Shown here: positions 49,669 to 58,808 of the stretch, one piece after another | Layout: every line of letters starts with the position of its first letter | Position numbering within the stretch: the first letter of the stretch is position 1 | NCBI RefSeq assembly: GCF_019748365.1 | Contig: NZ_JAIEPN010000018.1 | Coordinates: 1 to 62,846, forward strand | Origin: Novosphingobium sp. | GTDB lineage: Bacteria > Pseudomonadota > Alphaproteobacteria > Sphingomonadales > Sphingomonadaceae | DNA length: 62,846 nt | Direction of reading: 5' to 3' | Notes under the pieces: generated by a model | Database searches by the model: none | Told to the model about the DNA's origin: nothing | What the model saw: the letters and a program-made list of their open reading frames with translations, nothing else | Position numbers and translations under genes: made by a program

Positions 49669-52242
49669 TCAGCGCCCGATGATGACATGCGCATCGCTGA
49701 CCAGCAGCGTCTCACGGTTGAGGGTGACCGGCACCGCCGCCGCATGCTCCGCCTCCAGCCGCCACTGACCCATCGGCACGCCGTCGAAATAGGCCAGACC
49801 TTCGAAATCGCTGCGCGTCACGGCGAAGCGCTTGCCGGTGGCGTCGACCAGCGCGACTTCGACACCCGGCAGCGGCCGGCGCACATCGCCGTTGACGGCT
49901 TCGACCATGGCCTCGATCTCGCCCGTCTGGCGCAGCGGCACCGGGACATCGAGCACCTGGCCGGGGCGCAGCACGGCGTTCACCCCGCTCTGTACCGGCC
50001 GCAGCCGGAGATCGGGGAGCGAGGCGAGCTGCACTTCCACGTCGACAGCGGTGTTCGGCATCAGCCCGCCGATCCGCACCCGGCCATCACCGGCGGTCGC
50101 CTCGCGGCGCACGCTGCTGTCGACGATGAAGCTGGCGCCGGCGATGTCGGGCTCGCCCGCCCCCTGCGCGCCGTCACCATCGACGTCTTCAAAGACATGC
50201 GGCTGCAAGGTGCCGCTGCGGCTGATGCCGCCCCTTGTGAGGTGATAGCCGCGATGGTCGGGGAACAGCGCTGCCGAGAGTGACAAGCCCACCCGCCAGG
50301 CACCGGCGCCGAGGCCTGCGCTGACACCGACCGAAAAGGCACCGAAGTGGCGCTGCGCCGTCGCTGCGATGCTGGCGTTGCGCCGCTCCGCATCCCAGCC
50401 CAGATCGAGCCCGAGACTGCCGTACTGTGTGGCGTGGGCCGCCGAAAGACCGAACTGGCGCAGGCGGAGCCCCCGGTTGGCGCTGAAATCGGCGCCGGCG
50501 CGCAGGCGCCAGCTGCCCACGGCGCGTGCCACGGAAAAATTGCCGAGCAGGGTCGGCGCATCGCCGCTGCGCTTTTCAAGGCTGAAACCCTGATTGAAGC
50601 GCAAATCGCCCAGCGCCAACGCGAGCGCGGTATCGATCCGGTCCCGCGTCATGCCAGCGCGGCTGACCGAATGCCGCCAGCTGGCGAGCAGCGGCAGGCT
50701 GCGGCGGCCTGCGGCGATGCGGGTTTCCGCCGAAATGCCGAATTCGCGTGCCAGATCGCTGACCGCAGCAGGCAGCGACGGTCCGCTGAGGCTGCCATAG
50801 TCGGCGGCATCGAACTTGATGTTGGCCCGCCCCCATTGCCGCACGCCGCGCATGGCCAGCGCCGGGCGGCCCGTGCCGTCACCGGCGACAAGCAGGCTGC
50901 CAAAGCCGCCCAGCAGCGCGGCATGGACCCCCGCCGCCACCGCCGGCGTGCCGCCATCGAGCGGCGCCCGCACGTCGACGCGCATCGAGACACCGCCCGA
51001 CATGCCATGTTCGACCGTGGCAAAGGCGACCTTGCCCGTCGCGGTCTGCGTTGCAGTCGGCGCGCCGAGCAGCGGCACGCCGCTGTCGACGATGCCGGCG
51101 GCATAGACCCATTCGTTTTCGGGATTGAGTTCGCTGCCGACATAGCGACTGAACGACCGCACCTCGACTTCGCCGTGGGGCCCATAGAGCTTGACGACAT
51201 AATCGTTGGCACCGGAACGCAGCGGCACATCGGCAAAGACATAGTCGCCGCTGGCATCAGGCTTGTCGCACACGGCCACCAGCCGGTCATCGCGGTGCAG
51301 TTCGGCATCCCAGCCGCGCGGCAGCGGACCGCGCAGCTCGATCTGGTCGAACAGGTCGGCGCGCCATGTCGGGCGGTTGGAGATGACCAGCCCGCGGCCG
51401 CTGCTGGCAACGCCGATCAGTGGCTGCGCCGGCGCGTTGACATCGCCGATGGCAAAGCTGCGGGCGTGGAGGAAGCCGAGCTGATCGGCGGCCTCGCTAT
51501 CACGGCCTAGCGAGACGCGGATGCTGGCCTTGCCGCTGCTGTCTCCGGCCAGCCGGGCGCGCGCGGTCATGCTTGCCAGATCGGCGACCATTTCGACGTC
51601 GCCGGCGACCGCATTGCTGCGGCTGCCACCTTCGGCGGTGAGCGCCATGTCGATCGTCGGCATGCCGGCCAGGCCCCAGGGGTTGGCGATACGCGGGAAA
51701 TGCGGCCGCGCCGGTGCGGTGCCACTCAGCGCCCGGGCTCGGCGCTCGGCGCGATCGAGGCGGGCGATGACCGGCAGCGGCTCGCTGGCGTCCATGTTGA
51801 TGCGCAGATTGGCTTCGTCGTGACGCACCGTGACCGGCAGCAGCCGGGAAAATGCTGCCAGGGCAAGGCACGGGCCTTCGGGCGATGGCGTCAGCGCCTC
51901 GGCAGGCACGGGCACGCGGCGTTCGGGCGCGTGGAGTTCGATCACCTGCTGGCCGTCCGCTTCGGCATGGCCGAGCTCGAGCGCATCGAGCACCGGCAGT
52001 AGCGGCAGGCACAGCCCGGTCGGTGTGGTGTAGGCCGGGAGGGATTCCACCAGCTGGTAGCGGCCGAGGTGGAGCGCGACGATGGTGAGGTCGTCGCGGC
52101 CGGCGCGGGGTCCGCGGGTGCCGATCACCCGCGCCGGTTCGGTGCCGAACAGGTCGTCAAAGACCTTGTCGCTGTCCTGCGACTGGGCGTGCGCCGGGGC
52201 GGCCAGCAGCAAGGCTGCCAGCAGAGCGAAGAGAAATCGCAT
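49669..52242 (-). CDS. Fimbrial outer-membrane usher of a DUF4402-type fimbria
   Basis: Exports and assembles fimbrial subunits. An 857-residue protein with signal peptide (LFALLAALLLAAPAHAQ), an N-terminal domain (LTIVALHLGRYQLVESLPAY), a large barrel with usher strands (SRYVGSELNPENEWVYAAGIV, SWRHSVSRAG) and a C-terminal beta-domain (VALVDATGKRFAVTRSDFEGLAYFDGVP). It lies downstream of chaperone and pilin genes, 31 nt from the chaperone. The sequence is divergent from FimD/PapC and belongs with the sigma/alternative ushers of alphaproteobacteria. Confidence 0.82.
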   Translation of the reverse strand: MRFLFALLAALLLAAPAHAQSQDSDKVFDDLFGTEPARVIGTRGPRAGRDDLTIVALHLGRYQLVESLPAYTTPTGLCLPLLPVLDALELGHAEADGQQVIELHAPERRVPVPAEALTPSPEGPCLALAAFSRLLPVTVRHDEANLRINMDASEPLPVIARLDRAERRARALSGTAPARPHFPRIANPWGLAGMPTIDMALTAEGGSRSNAVAGDVEMVADLASMTARARLAGDSSGKASIRVSLGRDSEAADQLGFLHARSFAIGDVNAPAQPLIGVASSGRGLVISNRPTWRADLFDQIELRGPLPRGWDAELHRDDRLVAVCDKPDASGDYVFADVPLRSGANDYVVKLYGPHGEVEVRSFSRYVGSELNPENEWVYAAGIVDSGVPLLGAPTATQTATGKVAFATVEHGMSGGVSMRVDVRAPLDGGTPAVAAGVHAALLGGFGSLLVAGDGTGRPALAMRGVRQWGRANIKFDAADYGSLSGPSLPAAVSDLAREFGISAETRIAAGRRSLPLLASWRHSVSRAGMTRDRIDTALALALGDLRFNQGFSLEKRSGDAPTLLGNFSVARAVGSWRLRAGADFSANRGLRLRQFGLSAAHATQYGSLGLDLGWDAERRNASIAATAQRHFGAFSVGVSAGLGAGAWRVGLSLSAALFPDHRGYHLTRGGISRSGTLQPHVFEDVDGDGAQGAGEPDIAGASFIVDSSVRREATAGDGRVRIGGLMPNTAVDVEVQLASLPDLRLRPVQSGVNAVLRPGQVLDVPVPLRQTGEIEAMVEAVNGDVRRPLPGVEVALVDATGKRFAVTRSDFEGLAYFDGVPMGQWRLEAEHAAAVPVTLNRETLLVSDAHVIIGR

Positions 52243-52273
52243 GTCCCGGCACTGGCCGCTCGTTCCAGCCGGT

Positions 52274-53104
52274 TCAGAGCTGGACGCGGCGCGTGGCGAT
52301 CAGCCCCGGCGCCTTGGGATCGGACGAGACATAGTCGATGCGCACGTCATGGCCGGCCAGCTTGGCCTTGATGTCGGCCGGCAGCGGCAGCAACACGTCG
52401 CGGTCGGTGTTGGGGGTATAGATGGCAATGCCGCGCACGCTGTAGACCGGGTTGGCTTCCCCGGCGATCGTCAGCCTGAGATCGCCATAGGTCGAGCGCG
52501 TGCCGGCGCGGGTCAGCTTCACCACCAGCATGTCATCGCCCGCGCGGTTCATTGCCGCGTTGTCGATGGTTGCTGAGGCATCAAGCGTGCCGATCCGGAC
52601 GATGACCGGGATGGTGACCGAGCGCACGGCGATGAGCTGGATCGAGAGCGAGCCATCGTTGGCATCTTCGGCAGGGGCGGTCGATGCGGTTCCGGCATTG
52701 GTCGGCGCCGCCATCAGCCGCAGGTGGCTGCGATATTCGCCAGGAGCAAGTCCGGCCGGCGGTGTCACCGAGACGCGCACCGACTGACGGGCGCCCGCCT
52801 CGAGGATAACCCGGCGCGGGGAGAAGCGGATCATGTCGGCGGCGAACAGCTCACCGTCGCGGGTGTCGGTGGCGGTTTCCAGCGAACCGTCGCGGCGCAT
52901 GCGGCGATTTTCGACATCGATGCGGTAGGCCGTCTGGGCGTCGCTCTTGTTGACGAGGATGAGTTCGGTGCTGCGTTCGGCACCGGCGAGGACGACGCGG
53001 GTCGGCGCGACCATGAGCTGGGCGGCAGCGGGCACCGGCAGTGCCTGGGCGGCAAGCGTCGCCAGCAGGAGCGCGACAGGCGAACGGCGGGTTGAAAAGT
53101 ACAT
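52274..53104 (-). CDS. Periplasmic fimbrial chaperone (PapD-like)
   Basis: A 276-residue exported protein of two Ig-like domains. LMVAPTRVVLAGAERSTELILVNKSD is the PapD-type opening, followed by RFSPRRVILEAGARQSVRV (subunit-binding edge strand). It donates a strand to the pilin and delivers it to the usher. Second gene of the pilin-chaperone-usher operon, 111 nt after the pilin gene. Confidence 0.87.
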   Translation of the reverse strand: MYFSTRRSPVALLLATLAAQALPVPAAAQLMVAPTRVVLAGAERSTELILVNKSDAQTAYRIDVENRRMRRDGSLETATDTRDGELFAADMIRFSPRRVILEAGARQSVRVSVTPPAGLAPGEYRSHLRLMAAPTNAGTASTAPAEDANDGSLSIQLIAVRSVTIPVIVRIGTLDASATIDNAAMNRAGDDMLVVKLTRAGTRSTYGDLRLTIAGEANPVYSVRGIAIYTPNTDRDVLLPLPADIKAKLAGHDVRIDYVSSDPKAPGLIATRRVQL

Positions 53105-53163
53105 GGCAGGGGACTTTCCAGTGGCGGGGCAGGGGGGCTCGACAGGGTCGTCAGGAAGGGGTC

Positions 53164-53197
53164 GGGGCCCGAACCGCCTTGCAGCGATCCGGGCCCC
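53164..53197 (-). terminator. Hairpin between pilin and chaperone genes
   Basis: GGGGCCCG / CGGGCCCC arms around an 18-nt loop, just after the pilin stop. It lacks a T-run, so it probably attenuates or protects the transcript, giving more pilin than chaperone and usher. Confidence 0.55.
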
Positions 53198-53215
53198 TTC
53201 CCCTGCCAGAGACGA

Positions 53216-53719
53216 TTACTGGTATTCGACGGCGACGACGAAGCGGCCGGTGTACTTGCCGGCAGCCTGACGGACGCCGACGTCGAGCGTGCCGCCGACG
53301 GTGAAGCTGTCCGCGCCCTTGACGAGGCGGCCGTTGTCCTTCGAACCCGTGAAGTCGAACACCTTCATGGCGTCGCCCTTCTCGTTGGTGATCTCGATGC
53401 CGCCGGGGAGCGAGATCGTGTAGACGGCATCGGCTTCACCGGCGACGTCGAAAGCAGCCGCGGTGTGGTCGGCGGTCAGGCAGGTCAGCGCGGCGCCGCA
53501 CTTCTTGTCGCCGGCCGGGGTCACGACGACCTTGTCGCCCTGCGTCAGCGACGGGGCAACGGTGCCGAAGTACAGCGACGAGGTGTTCTTGATTTCGAGC
53601 GGGGCAATGATCTTCGCACCGGCGCCGGCTTCGGCGGTCACGGGCGCAGCATTGGCAGCGGTAGCGCCGGCAAGGGCGAGGACGGTGCCGAGAGCGAGGG
53701 TCGAGATGAAGTTGCGCAT
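53216..53719 (-). CDS. DUF4402 fimbrial subunit
   Basis: A 167-residue exported subunit: signal peptide (LGTVLALAGATAANAAP), then AKIIAPLEIKNTSSLYFGTVAP (DUF4402 opening), a Cys pair (KKCGAALTCL) and the end YTGRFVVAVEYQ, whose strand would complement the next subunit. Only one subunit gene is present. The ATG follows GGAGAA by about 6 nt. First gene of the fimbria operon and probably the main pilin. Confidence 0.9.
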   Translation of the reverse strand: MRNFISTLALGTVLALAGATAANAAPVTAEAGAGAKIIAPLEIKNTSSLYFGTVAPSLTQGDKVVVTPAGDKKCGAALTCLTADHTAAAFDVAGEADAVYTISLPGGIEITNEKGDAMKVFDFTGSKDNGRLVKGADSFTVGGTLDVGVRQAAGKYTGRFVVAVEYQ

Positions 53720-53791
53720 TCGAGTTCTCCGTTAGAATTGCCATCTGGCAGAAACGAGCGTCGGAAACGTTCCGGCTCTGCGCCCTTCCAC

Positions 53792-53807
53792 TTCAAGGAG
53801 CGTGCCA
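53792..53807 (-). promoter_or_regulatory. Sigma-54-like element upstream of the pilin gene
   Basis: On the minus strand TGGCACGCTCCTTGAA matches the -24 box TGGCAC and spacing of sigma-54 promoters, but the -12 box has GA instead of GC. It lies about 70 nt before the start codon. An AT-rich stretch (53805-53850) nearby could instead hold a sigma-70 promoter. Confidence 0.3.
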
Positions 53808-53907
53808 AAGGGAATTATTACTGAAAAACAAAGGTATAATCTTTTCGGCCCACTTGCAGCGGCGTGCGGCGATTGCAGATCCGGAAAAGTGGGCTTTGCA
53901 AATCGCG

Positions 53908-54108
53908 CTATTTTTGCAGCTTGCGAAGCGCTGGCGCCGAGGTTTGCCTGCGCACCATGATCACCGGTTCCTTGCCGAAGTTGTGGCGGATGAAGTCGCC
54001 TTCCTCCTCCAGTTCGGCCAGTACGCCGCCAAGGTGCCAGACCTTGGGCCAGAGGCGCCTGGTCTTGAGCCCCATGCACTCGTGCGTGATGTACCGCTCA
54101 CACTTCAT
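53908..54108 (-). pseudogene. N-terminal fragment of a Rieske ring-hydroxylating oxygenase
   Basis: A 66-residue frame whose first 55 residues read MKCERYITHECMGLKTRRLW, then PKVWHLGGVLAELEEEGDF and FGKEPVIMVRR. These match the opening of Rieske oxygenase alpha subunits (RLWPRVWQ...ELPEVGDF...ILVVR). Similarity stops just before the CxH Rieske motif and a stop follows, so no iron-sulphur domain remains. It is a truncated relic divergent from a TetR gene that probably once controlled it. The rest of 53720-54230 shows no gene. Confidence 0.6.
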
Positions 54109-54230
54109 GCACCGTGATGCTTCGGCGCATGAGATAAACTAGGCAGGAGTGCCTGTTTGCCGATTTGCCCTCTTGCGAAAGCTGCGATTTTGGTGAGGGG
54201 TGGGGTGTGATCGCGCGCGCAGGGCAGGAT

Positions 54231-54902
54231 ATGGACTCGATCGTTTCGACCTCGCAGGAGAGGATACTGGCTGCCTTGCGCCCGGCGGACCTCGCCGAGC
54301 AGCCCGCGCGCTGGCAGCAGCGCAAGAGCGTGCGCACGCGGGTACGGCTGGTGGAAGCGGCGATCAGCTGTCTGGTGGAGGGCGGCTATCAGGGACTGAC
54401 GACGCAAGCGGTTGCGGAACGCACCGGTTCATCCCGCGGGGCGATGCACCACCATTTCGCGACCCGCATGGATCTCGTGGCGGCGGTGATTGACCACGTG
54501 TTCTACGAGCGCATGCGGCTCTATCTGGGGGAGTACCTCAAGGATATCGTCTGCAAGGACGATGCCGACGTGGTGCCCATCGCCACGGCGGCGCACTGGC
54601 GCAGCGTGCAGACGCGCGAATATGCCGCCTATCTCGAACTTGCGATGGCCGCGCGCACGGATGCCGAGCTCGACCAGATCTTCACGCCTGCCGCGCGCCG
54701 GTATGACGAAGTCTGGATATCCGAAATGACCCTCGCGTTTCCCTTCTGGCGCGACAAGTGGGAGGCCATGCTCAAGGCCAATGACTTCGTCAGCGCGGCG
54801 CATATGGGGATGCTGATCCAGCGCTCGGTCCTGGGCGAGGCGCGCACCGAGGCGATGAACCGCCTGATCGCCGAGGTTTCCGCGACGCTCTACGAGGCGT
54901 GA
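54231..54902 (+). CDS. TetR-family transcriptional regulator
   Basis: A 223-residue regulator with the helix-turn-helix at about residues 30-80 (RTRVRLVEAAISCLVEGGYQG, TTQAVAERTGSSRGAMHHHFATR). The ATG at 54231 follows CAGGAT. The ligand domain is unassigned. Its neighbours on both sides are gene fragments, so its original targets may be gone; it may be an orphan regulator. Confidence 0.9.
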   Translation: MDSIVSTSQERILAALRPADLAEQPARWQQRKSVRTRVRLVEAAISCLVEGGYQGLTTQAVAERTGSSRGAMHHHFATRMDLVAAVIDHVFYERMRLYLGEYLKDIVCKDDADVVPIATAAHWRSVQTREYAAYLELAMAARTDAELDQIFTPAARRYDEVWISEMTLAFPFWRDKWEAMLKANDFVSAAHMGMLIQRSVLGEARTEAMNRLIAEVSATLYEA

Positions 54903-54961
54903 AGCAGATCGGCAGAAAACCGGCAGAAATACCGGAAATGCCCGGTTGCGGCGCCAGGTGA

Positions 54962-55183
54962 ATCGCGCAAGCCGGCGATGCGGCCCGTGCGGTCTGCTAC
55001 GCGAGCGAGACCTTCGACGATCCCGCCAGCGGGCAGACCCTGCGCGTGTGCGGGCGCCATGATGACGAACCGGCCCGGACTGATCACCATTGGCGCTTCA
55101 CACGGCGCGCGTACCGGACCATGCATATGGCCTTGGGCCTGAACCGGAGTGCCGAGACGTGGATAGTGCCAGCTTGCGCGTGA
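54962..55183 (+). pseudogene. C-terminal fragment of a SnoaL-like (NTF2-fold) gene
   Basis: A frame with no start codon reads AARAVCYASETFDDPASGQT, then LRVCGRHDDEPARTDHHWRF and TRRAYRTMHM. It matches the last strands of SnoaL-like dehydratase/isomerase proteins (GRYDDELVRTxxGWRFxRR). The N-terminal two-thirds are missing. Its end overlaps the start of the amidohydrolase gene. Confidence 0.5.
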
Positions 55184-56394
55184 ACGCCAACCGCTTGTGG
55201 GCCTCCCTTGAAGCGATGGCCGAGATCGGCGCGACGGCAGCGGGGGGCTGCAACCGGCAGGCGCTGACCGATCTCGACCGGCAGGGCCGCGATCTTTTCG
55301 TGCGCTGGGCGGGTGAAGCCAGCTGCTCGGTCGAGGTCGACGAAGTGGGCAACCTTTTCGCGCGGCGGCCGGGCAGCGATCCCGCCGCGCCGCCGGTGCT
55401 GGCGGGCAGCCATCTCGATACGCAGGCGACCGGCGGCAAGTATGACGGCGTTTACGGCGTGCTTGCCGGGATCGAAGTGCTGCGCGTGCTGGCCGAGAAC
55501 GCGGTGCAGACGCGGGCGCCGATCGAAGTGGCCGTCTGGACCAACGAGGAAGGCTGCCGCTTTGCACCGGCCATGCTCGGTTCGGGCGTGGTAAGCGGAA
55601 CGTACTCGCGCGATTTTGCCTATGCCGTGAAGGACAAGGATGGCCTGACCTTCCGCGATGAGCTGGAGCGGATCGGCTATCTCGGCACGCGCCCCGCAAC
55701 GCCGCAGACCTATGCCGCCATGTTCGAGGCGCATATCGAGCAGGGCCCGATCCTCGAAAAGGAGGGGCTGACGATCGGCGCGGTCACCGACATCCAGGGC
55801 GCCTACTGGTTCGATGTGACCTTCACCGGCCAATCCTGCCACGCCGGGCCGACCCCGATGGAAATGCGCCGCGATCCGTGGGAGGCCGCGCTGCCGGTCA
55901 TGGCCGGTGCCTTCGCGCTGGCCCGCGCCAATGGCCCCTGGGGCCGGGCGACGATCGGCGATGTGCGGGTCGAGCCTGGCTCGCGCAACACCGTGCCCGC
56001 GCGGCTGGTCGTTTCGATCGACATCCGCCATCCCGATGCCGGGACCCTAGAAGGCATGGTTGGGGCGCTGCGCGCGCTGGTGGATCGCGAATGTGCGGCG
56101 CGCGGCATTGCGGGGGCGATCGATCAGGTCTGGCATATGCCCGCAACGACGTTTGATGCCGCGCTCGCCGAGCGGGTCGCGGCGGCGGCGGAGCGGCTGG
56201 GGCACAGCTGCATGAAGATCGTCAGCGGTGCGGGCCATGATTCGCTGCACACGGCGCAATTCGCGCCCACCACCATGATCTTCGTGCCCTGCGCCGGCGG
56301 CCTCAGCCACAACGAGGCTGAAGCCGCGACCATGGGCGATCTGGCTGCCGGCGCGGATGTGCTGCTGCAAGTCATGCTGGAAGCGGCCGGCTGA
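55159..56394 (+). CDS. M20-type Zn-dependent amidohydrolase (N-carbamoyl-amino-acid/allantoate hydrolase family)
   Basis: A 411-residue dinuclear-metal hydrolase. Metal ligands: LAGSHLDTQATGGKYDGVYG (His, Asp), WTNEEGCRFAP (Glu-Glu), FEAHIEQGPILE (His) and the C-terminal LSHNEAE (His). The dimerisation lid TGQSCHAGPTPMEMRRD is present. These are the motifs of AllC / L-N-carbamoylase / beta-ureidopropionase-like enzymes, which split N-carbamoyl or ureido groups. The start is probably the GTG at 55159, with GGAG about 9 nt upstream. No purine or hydantoin genes adjoin it, so the substrate is undetermined. Confidence 0.87.
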   Translation: MDSASLRVNANRLWASLEAMAEIGATAAGGCNRQALTDLDRQGRDLFVRWAGEASCSVEVDEVGNLFARRPGSDPAAPPVLAGSHLDTQATGGKYDGVYGVLAGIEVLRVLAENAVQTRAPIEVAVWTNEEGCRFAPAMLGSGVVSGTYSRDFAYAVKDKDGLTFRDELERIGYLGTRPATPQTYAAMFEAHIEQGPILEKEGLTIGAVTDIQGAYWFDVTFTGQSCHAGPTPMEMRRDPWEAALPVMAGAFALARANGPWGRATIGDVRVEPGSRNTVPARLVVSIDIRHPDAGTLEGMVGALRALVDRECAARGIAGAIDQVWHMPATTFDAALAERVAAAAERLGHSCMKIVSGAGHDSLHTAQFAPTTMIFVPCAGGLSHNEAEAATMGDLAAGADVLLQVMLEAAG

Positions 56395-56402
56395 ACAGCC
56401 GG

Positions 56403-56520
56403 TCTTGCGCGCCCCATCAGCGCGTCGCGTCCGACCGGCTTGGTGATGACATTGCAGGCCCCCGCGCGCTGGGCCTTTGCCTGCGCTGCAGCCTTGGCAA
56501 TCCGCCCAATCGGGAAGCAA
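56403..56520 (-). pseudogene. Possible C-terminal relic of a response-regulator receiver
   Basis: On the minus strand a frame without a start reads KAQRAGACNVITKPVGRDAL. This is the end of a CheY-type receiver (xxAGAxxxITKPxxxxxL), including the conserved Lys-Pro pair. Only about 30 residues match. It lies between the amidohydrolase gene and the H+-pyrophosphatase terminator. Weak evidence. Confidence 0.3.
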
Positions 56521-56530
56521 CATGACTCAC

Positions 56531-56562
56531 AAAAAAAAGCCCCTCCGGTGAGGGAGGGGCTT
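56531..56562 (-). terminator. Intrinsic terminator of the H+-pyrophosphatase gene
   Basis: On the minus strand GCCCCTCC, a loop, GGAGGGGC, then a run of eight T. It lies 26 nt after the stop: a textbook Rho-independent terminator. Confidence 0.92.
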
Positions 56563-56587
56563 CGAGGCTTTGCACGTCAATGCTGGT

Positions 56588-58693
56588 TCAATGTCCAGCT
56601 TGCGCCGCCAAAGCTGCCAGGAGCAGCAGTGCGACGATATTGGTGATCTTGATCATCGGGTTCACGGCCGGACCCGCGGTATCCTTGTAGGGATCGCCCA
56701 CGGTATCGCCGGTCACCGCGGCCTTGTGGGCATCGCTGCCCTTGCCGCCGTGGTGGCCGTCTTCGATATACTTCTTGGCGTTGTCCCACGCGCCGCCGCC
56801 CGAAGTCATCGAGATGGCGACGAAAAGACCGCCGACGATCACGCCGAGGAGCAGCGCGCCGAGGGCGGCGAAGCCGTTTTCCTGACCCGCGACGGCGGCG
56901 ATCACGAAGTACACCACGATCGGTGCGAGCACCGGCAGCAGCGACGGGATGATCATTTCCTTGATCGCGGCCTTGGTCACGAGATCGACGGTCCGCGCGT
57001 AGTCCGGCTTGCTTTCATAGGTCATGATGCCGGGATTTTCGCGGAACTGGTCGCGCACGTCCTTGACGACGTCACCCGCGGCGCGGCCCACCGCGGTCAT
57101 GCCCATCGCACCGAAGAGGTAGGGCAGGAGCGCGCCGAGCAGGAGGCCGACGATGACGTAGGGGTTTTCAAGGCTGAACGAGACGTTGAGCCCGGGGAAG
57201 AACTCCCTGAGGTCGGTGGTGTAGGCGGCGAAGAGCACGAGCGCGGCAAGGCCGGCCGAACCGATCGCATAGCCCTTGGTGACGGCCTTGGTGGTGTTGC
57301 CCACCGCATCGAGCGCGTCGGTCTTCTCGCGGACCGAATCGTCGAGGCCGGCCATTTCGGCAATGCCGCCGGCGTTGTCGGTGACCGGGCCGTAGGCGTC
57401 GAGCGCGACGACCATGCCGGCCAGCGCCAGCATCGCGGTGGCGGCATAGGCAATGCCCATGAGGCCGGCGAGCTTGAAGGCGATGATGATGCCGGCGCAG
57501 ATCACCAGCGTGGGCATGGCGGTCGATTCAAGGCTGATGGCAAGGCCCTGGATCACGTTGGTGCCGTGGCCGGTTTCCGAAGCCTTGGCGATCGAGCGGA
57601 CCGGGCGGTAGTTCGTGCCGGTGTAGTACTCGGTGATCCAGATGATCAGGCCTGTGATGATGAGGCCGAGCAGCGCGCAATAGAACAGGATGCGGCCGTT
57701 GTAGGCCTCCCCGCCGATGGGCGCTTCCATATCGCCGCCGAGGCTGTGGGCAATCGCCCACCAGATCGCCGGGATCGAGAGGACGGCGGTGACAAGGAAG
57801 CCCTTGTACATCGCGCCCATGATGTTGGTGCCGCCGCCGAGGCGGACGAAGTAGGTGCCGATGATCGAAGTGACGATGCAGACGCCGCCGATGAGCAGCG
57901 GCATGGCCATCAGATCGATGAGGTTGGGCGCGCTCTTGAGGAGCAGCGCGGTGAGCACCATCGTGGCGCCAACGGTGACGACATAGGTCTCGAACAAGTC
58001 GGCGGCCATGCCGGCGCAGTCACCCACGTTGTCGCCCACGTTGTCGGCGATCACGGCGGGGTTGCGTGGGTCATCCTCCGGAATGCCGGCCTCGACCTTG
58101 CCGACAAGGTCGGCGCCGACGTCGGCAGCCTTGGTGAAGATGCCGCCGCCCAGACGCGCGAAGATCGAGATCAGCGAGGCGCCGAAGGCGAGCGCGGTGA
58201 GCGCCTGCACGACGGTGCGGTCGGTGCCGTTGACGGTGTAGCCGGCAGGGCCGGTGAGGTACCAGAAGAACACCGCGATCGCGAGGAGCGCGAGGCCCGC
58301 CACGAGCATGCCGGTGATCGCGCCCGCGTTGAACGCCAGCGTGAGACCCTGCTGCAGGCCCTTCTGCGCGGCGGCCGCGGTGCGTACGTTGGCACGGACC
58401 GAGATGTTCATGCCGATGAAGCCGGCGACGCCCGAAAGGACTGCGCCGATGACGAAGCCGACGGCCGAGATGGTCCCGAGGGCTGCTGCGACGATGACGG
58501 CGACGACAACGCCGACAATGGCAATGGTGGTATACTGGCGGCGCAGGTAGGCTTGGGCGCCTTCCTGGATCGCGGCGGCGATTTCCTGCATCTTGGCATT
58601 GCCGGCATCAGCGCCGAGCACCTGCCGGCTGGTGATGAAGCCATAGACAATGGCCAGCAGCCCCAATGCTATTGCGGTTACGGTTAAACTCAC
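56588..58693 (-). CDS. hppA: K+-insensitive membrane H+-translocating pyrophosphatase
   Basis: Uses PPi hydrolysis to pump protons. About 701 residues and 15-16 membrane helices. The active-site motif DVGADLVGK and the acidic motifs DNVGDNVGD and [13 protein letters not shown] are intact. [10 protein letters not shown] has Lys and Thr at the positions that distinguish the K+-independent class. The GTG at 58693 is preferred because AAGGGGG lies 8 nt upstream; a GTG at 58702 abuts the ribosome site. It has its own strong terminator and is monocistronic. Confidence 0.95.
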   Translation of the reverse strand: MSLTVTAIALGLLAIVYGFITSRQVLGADAGNAKMQEIAAAIQEGAQAYLRRQYTTIAIVGVVVAVIVAAALGTISAVGFVIGAVLSGVAGFIGMNISVRANVRTAAAAQKGLQQGLTLAFNAGAITGMLVAGLALLAIAVFFWYLTGPAGYTVNGTDRTVVQALTALAFGASLISIFARLGGGIFTKAADVGADLVGKVEAGIPEDDPRNPAVIADNVGDNVGDCAGMAADLFETYVVTVGATMVLTALLLKSAPNLIDLMAMPLLIGGVCIVTSIIGTYFVRLGGGTNIMGAMYKGFLVTAVLSIPAIWWAIAHSLGGDMEAPIGGEAYNGRILFYCALLGLIITGLIIWITEYYTGTNYRPVRSIAKASETGHGTNVIQGLAISLESTAMPTLVICAGIIIAFKLAGLMGIAYAATAMLALAGMVVALDAYGPVTDNAGGIAEMAGLDDSVREKTDALDAVGNTTKAVTKGYAIGSAGLAALVLFAAYTTDLREFFPGLNVSFSLENPYVIVGLLLGALLPYLFGAMGMTAVGRAAGDVVKDVRDQFRENPGIMTYESKPDYARTVDLVTKAAIKEMIIPSLLPVLAPIVVYFVIAAVAGQENGFAALGALLLGVIVGGLFVAISMTSGGGAWDNAKKYIEDGHHGGKGSDAHKAAVTGDTVGDPYKDTAGPAVNPMIKITNIVALLLLAALAAQAGH

Positions 58694-58808
58694 TTCAGAC
58701 ACCCCCTTATTCTGTAACCGGCCTGTTTCGGCCGGTACCCGTCGTTCGCGGGTCGGGGCGGGAGGCTAGTGCATAATTTTCACGCCGCAAGCCTTTAGGT
58801 GTGATTTT

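Noticed and set aside
56570..58687. A 705-codon open frame antisense to the H+-pyrophosphatase
   Set aside because: The sense protein matches the pump over its full length; the antisense is His/Asp-rich shadow.
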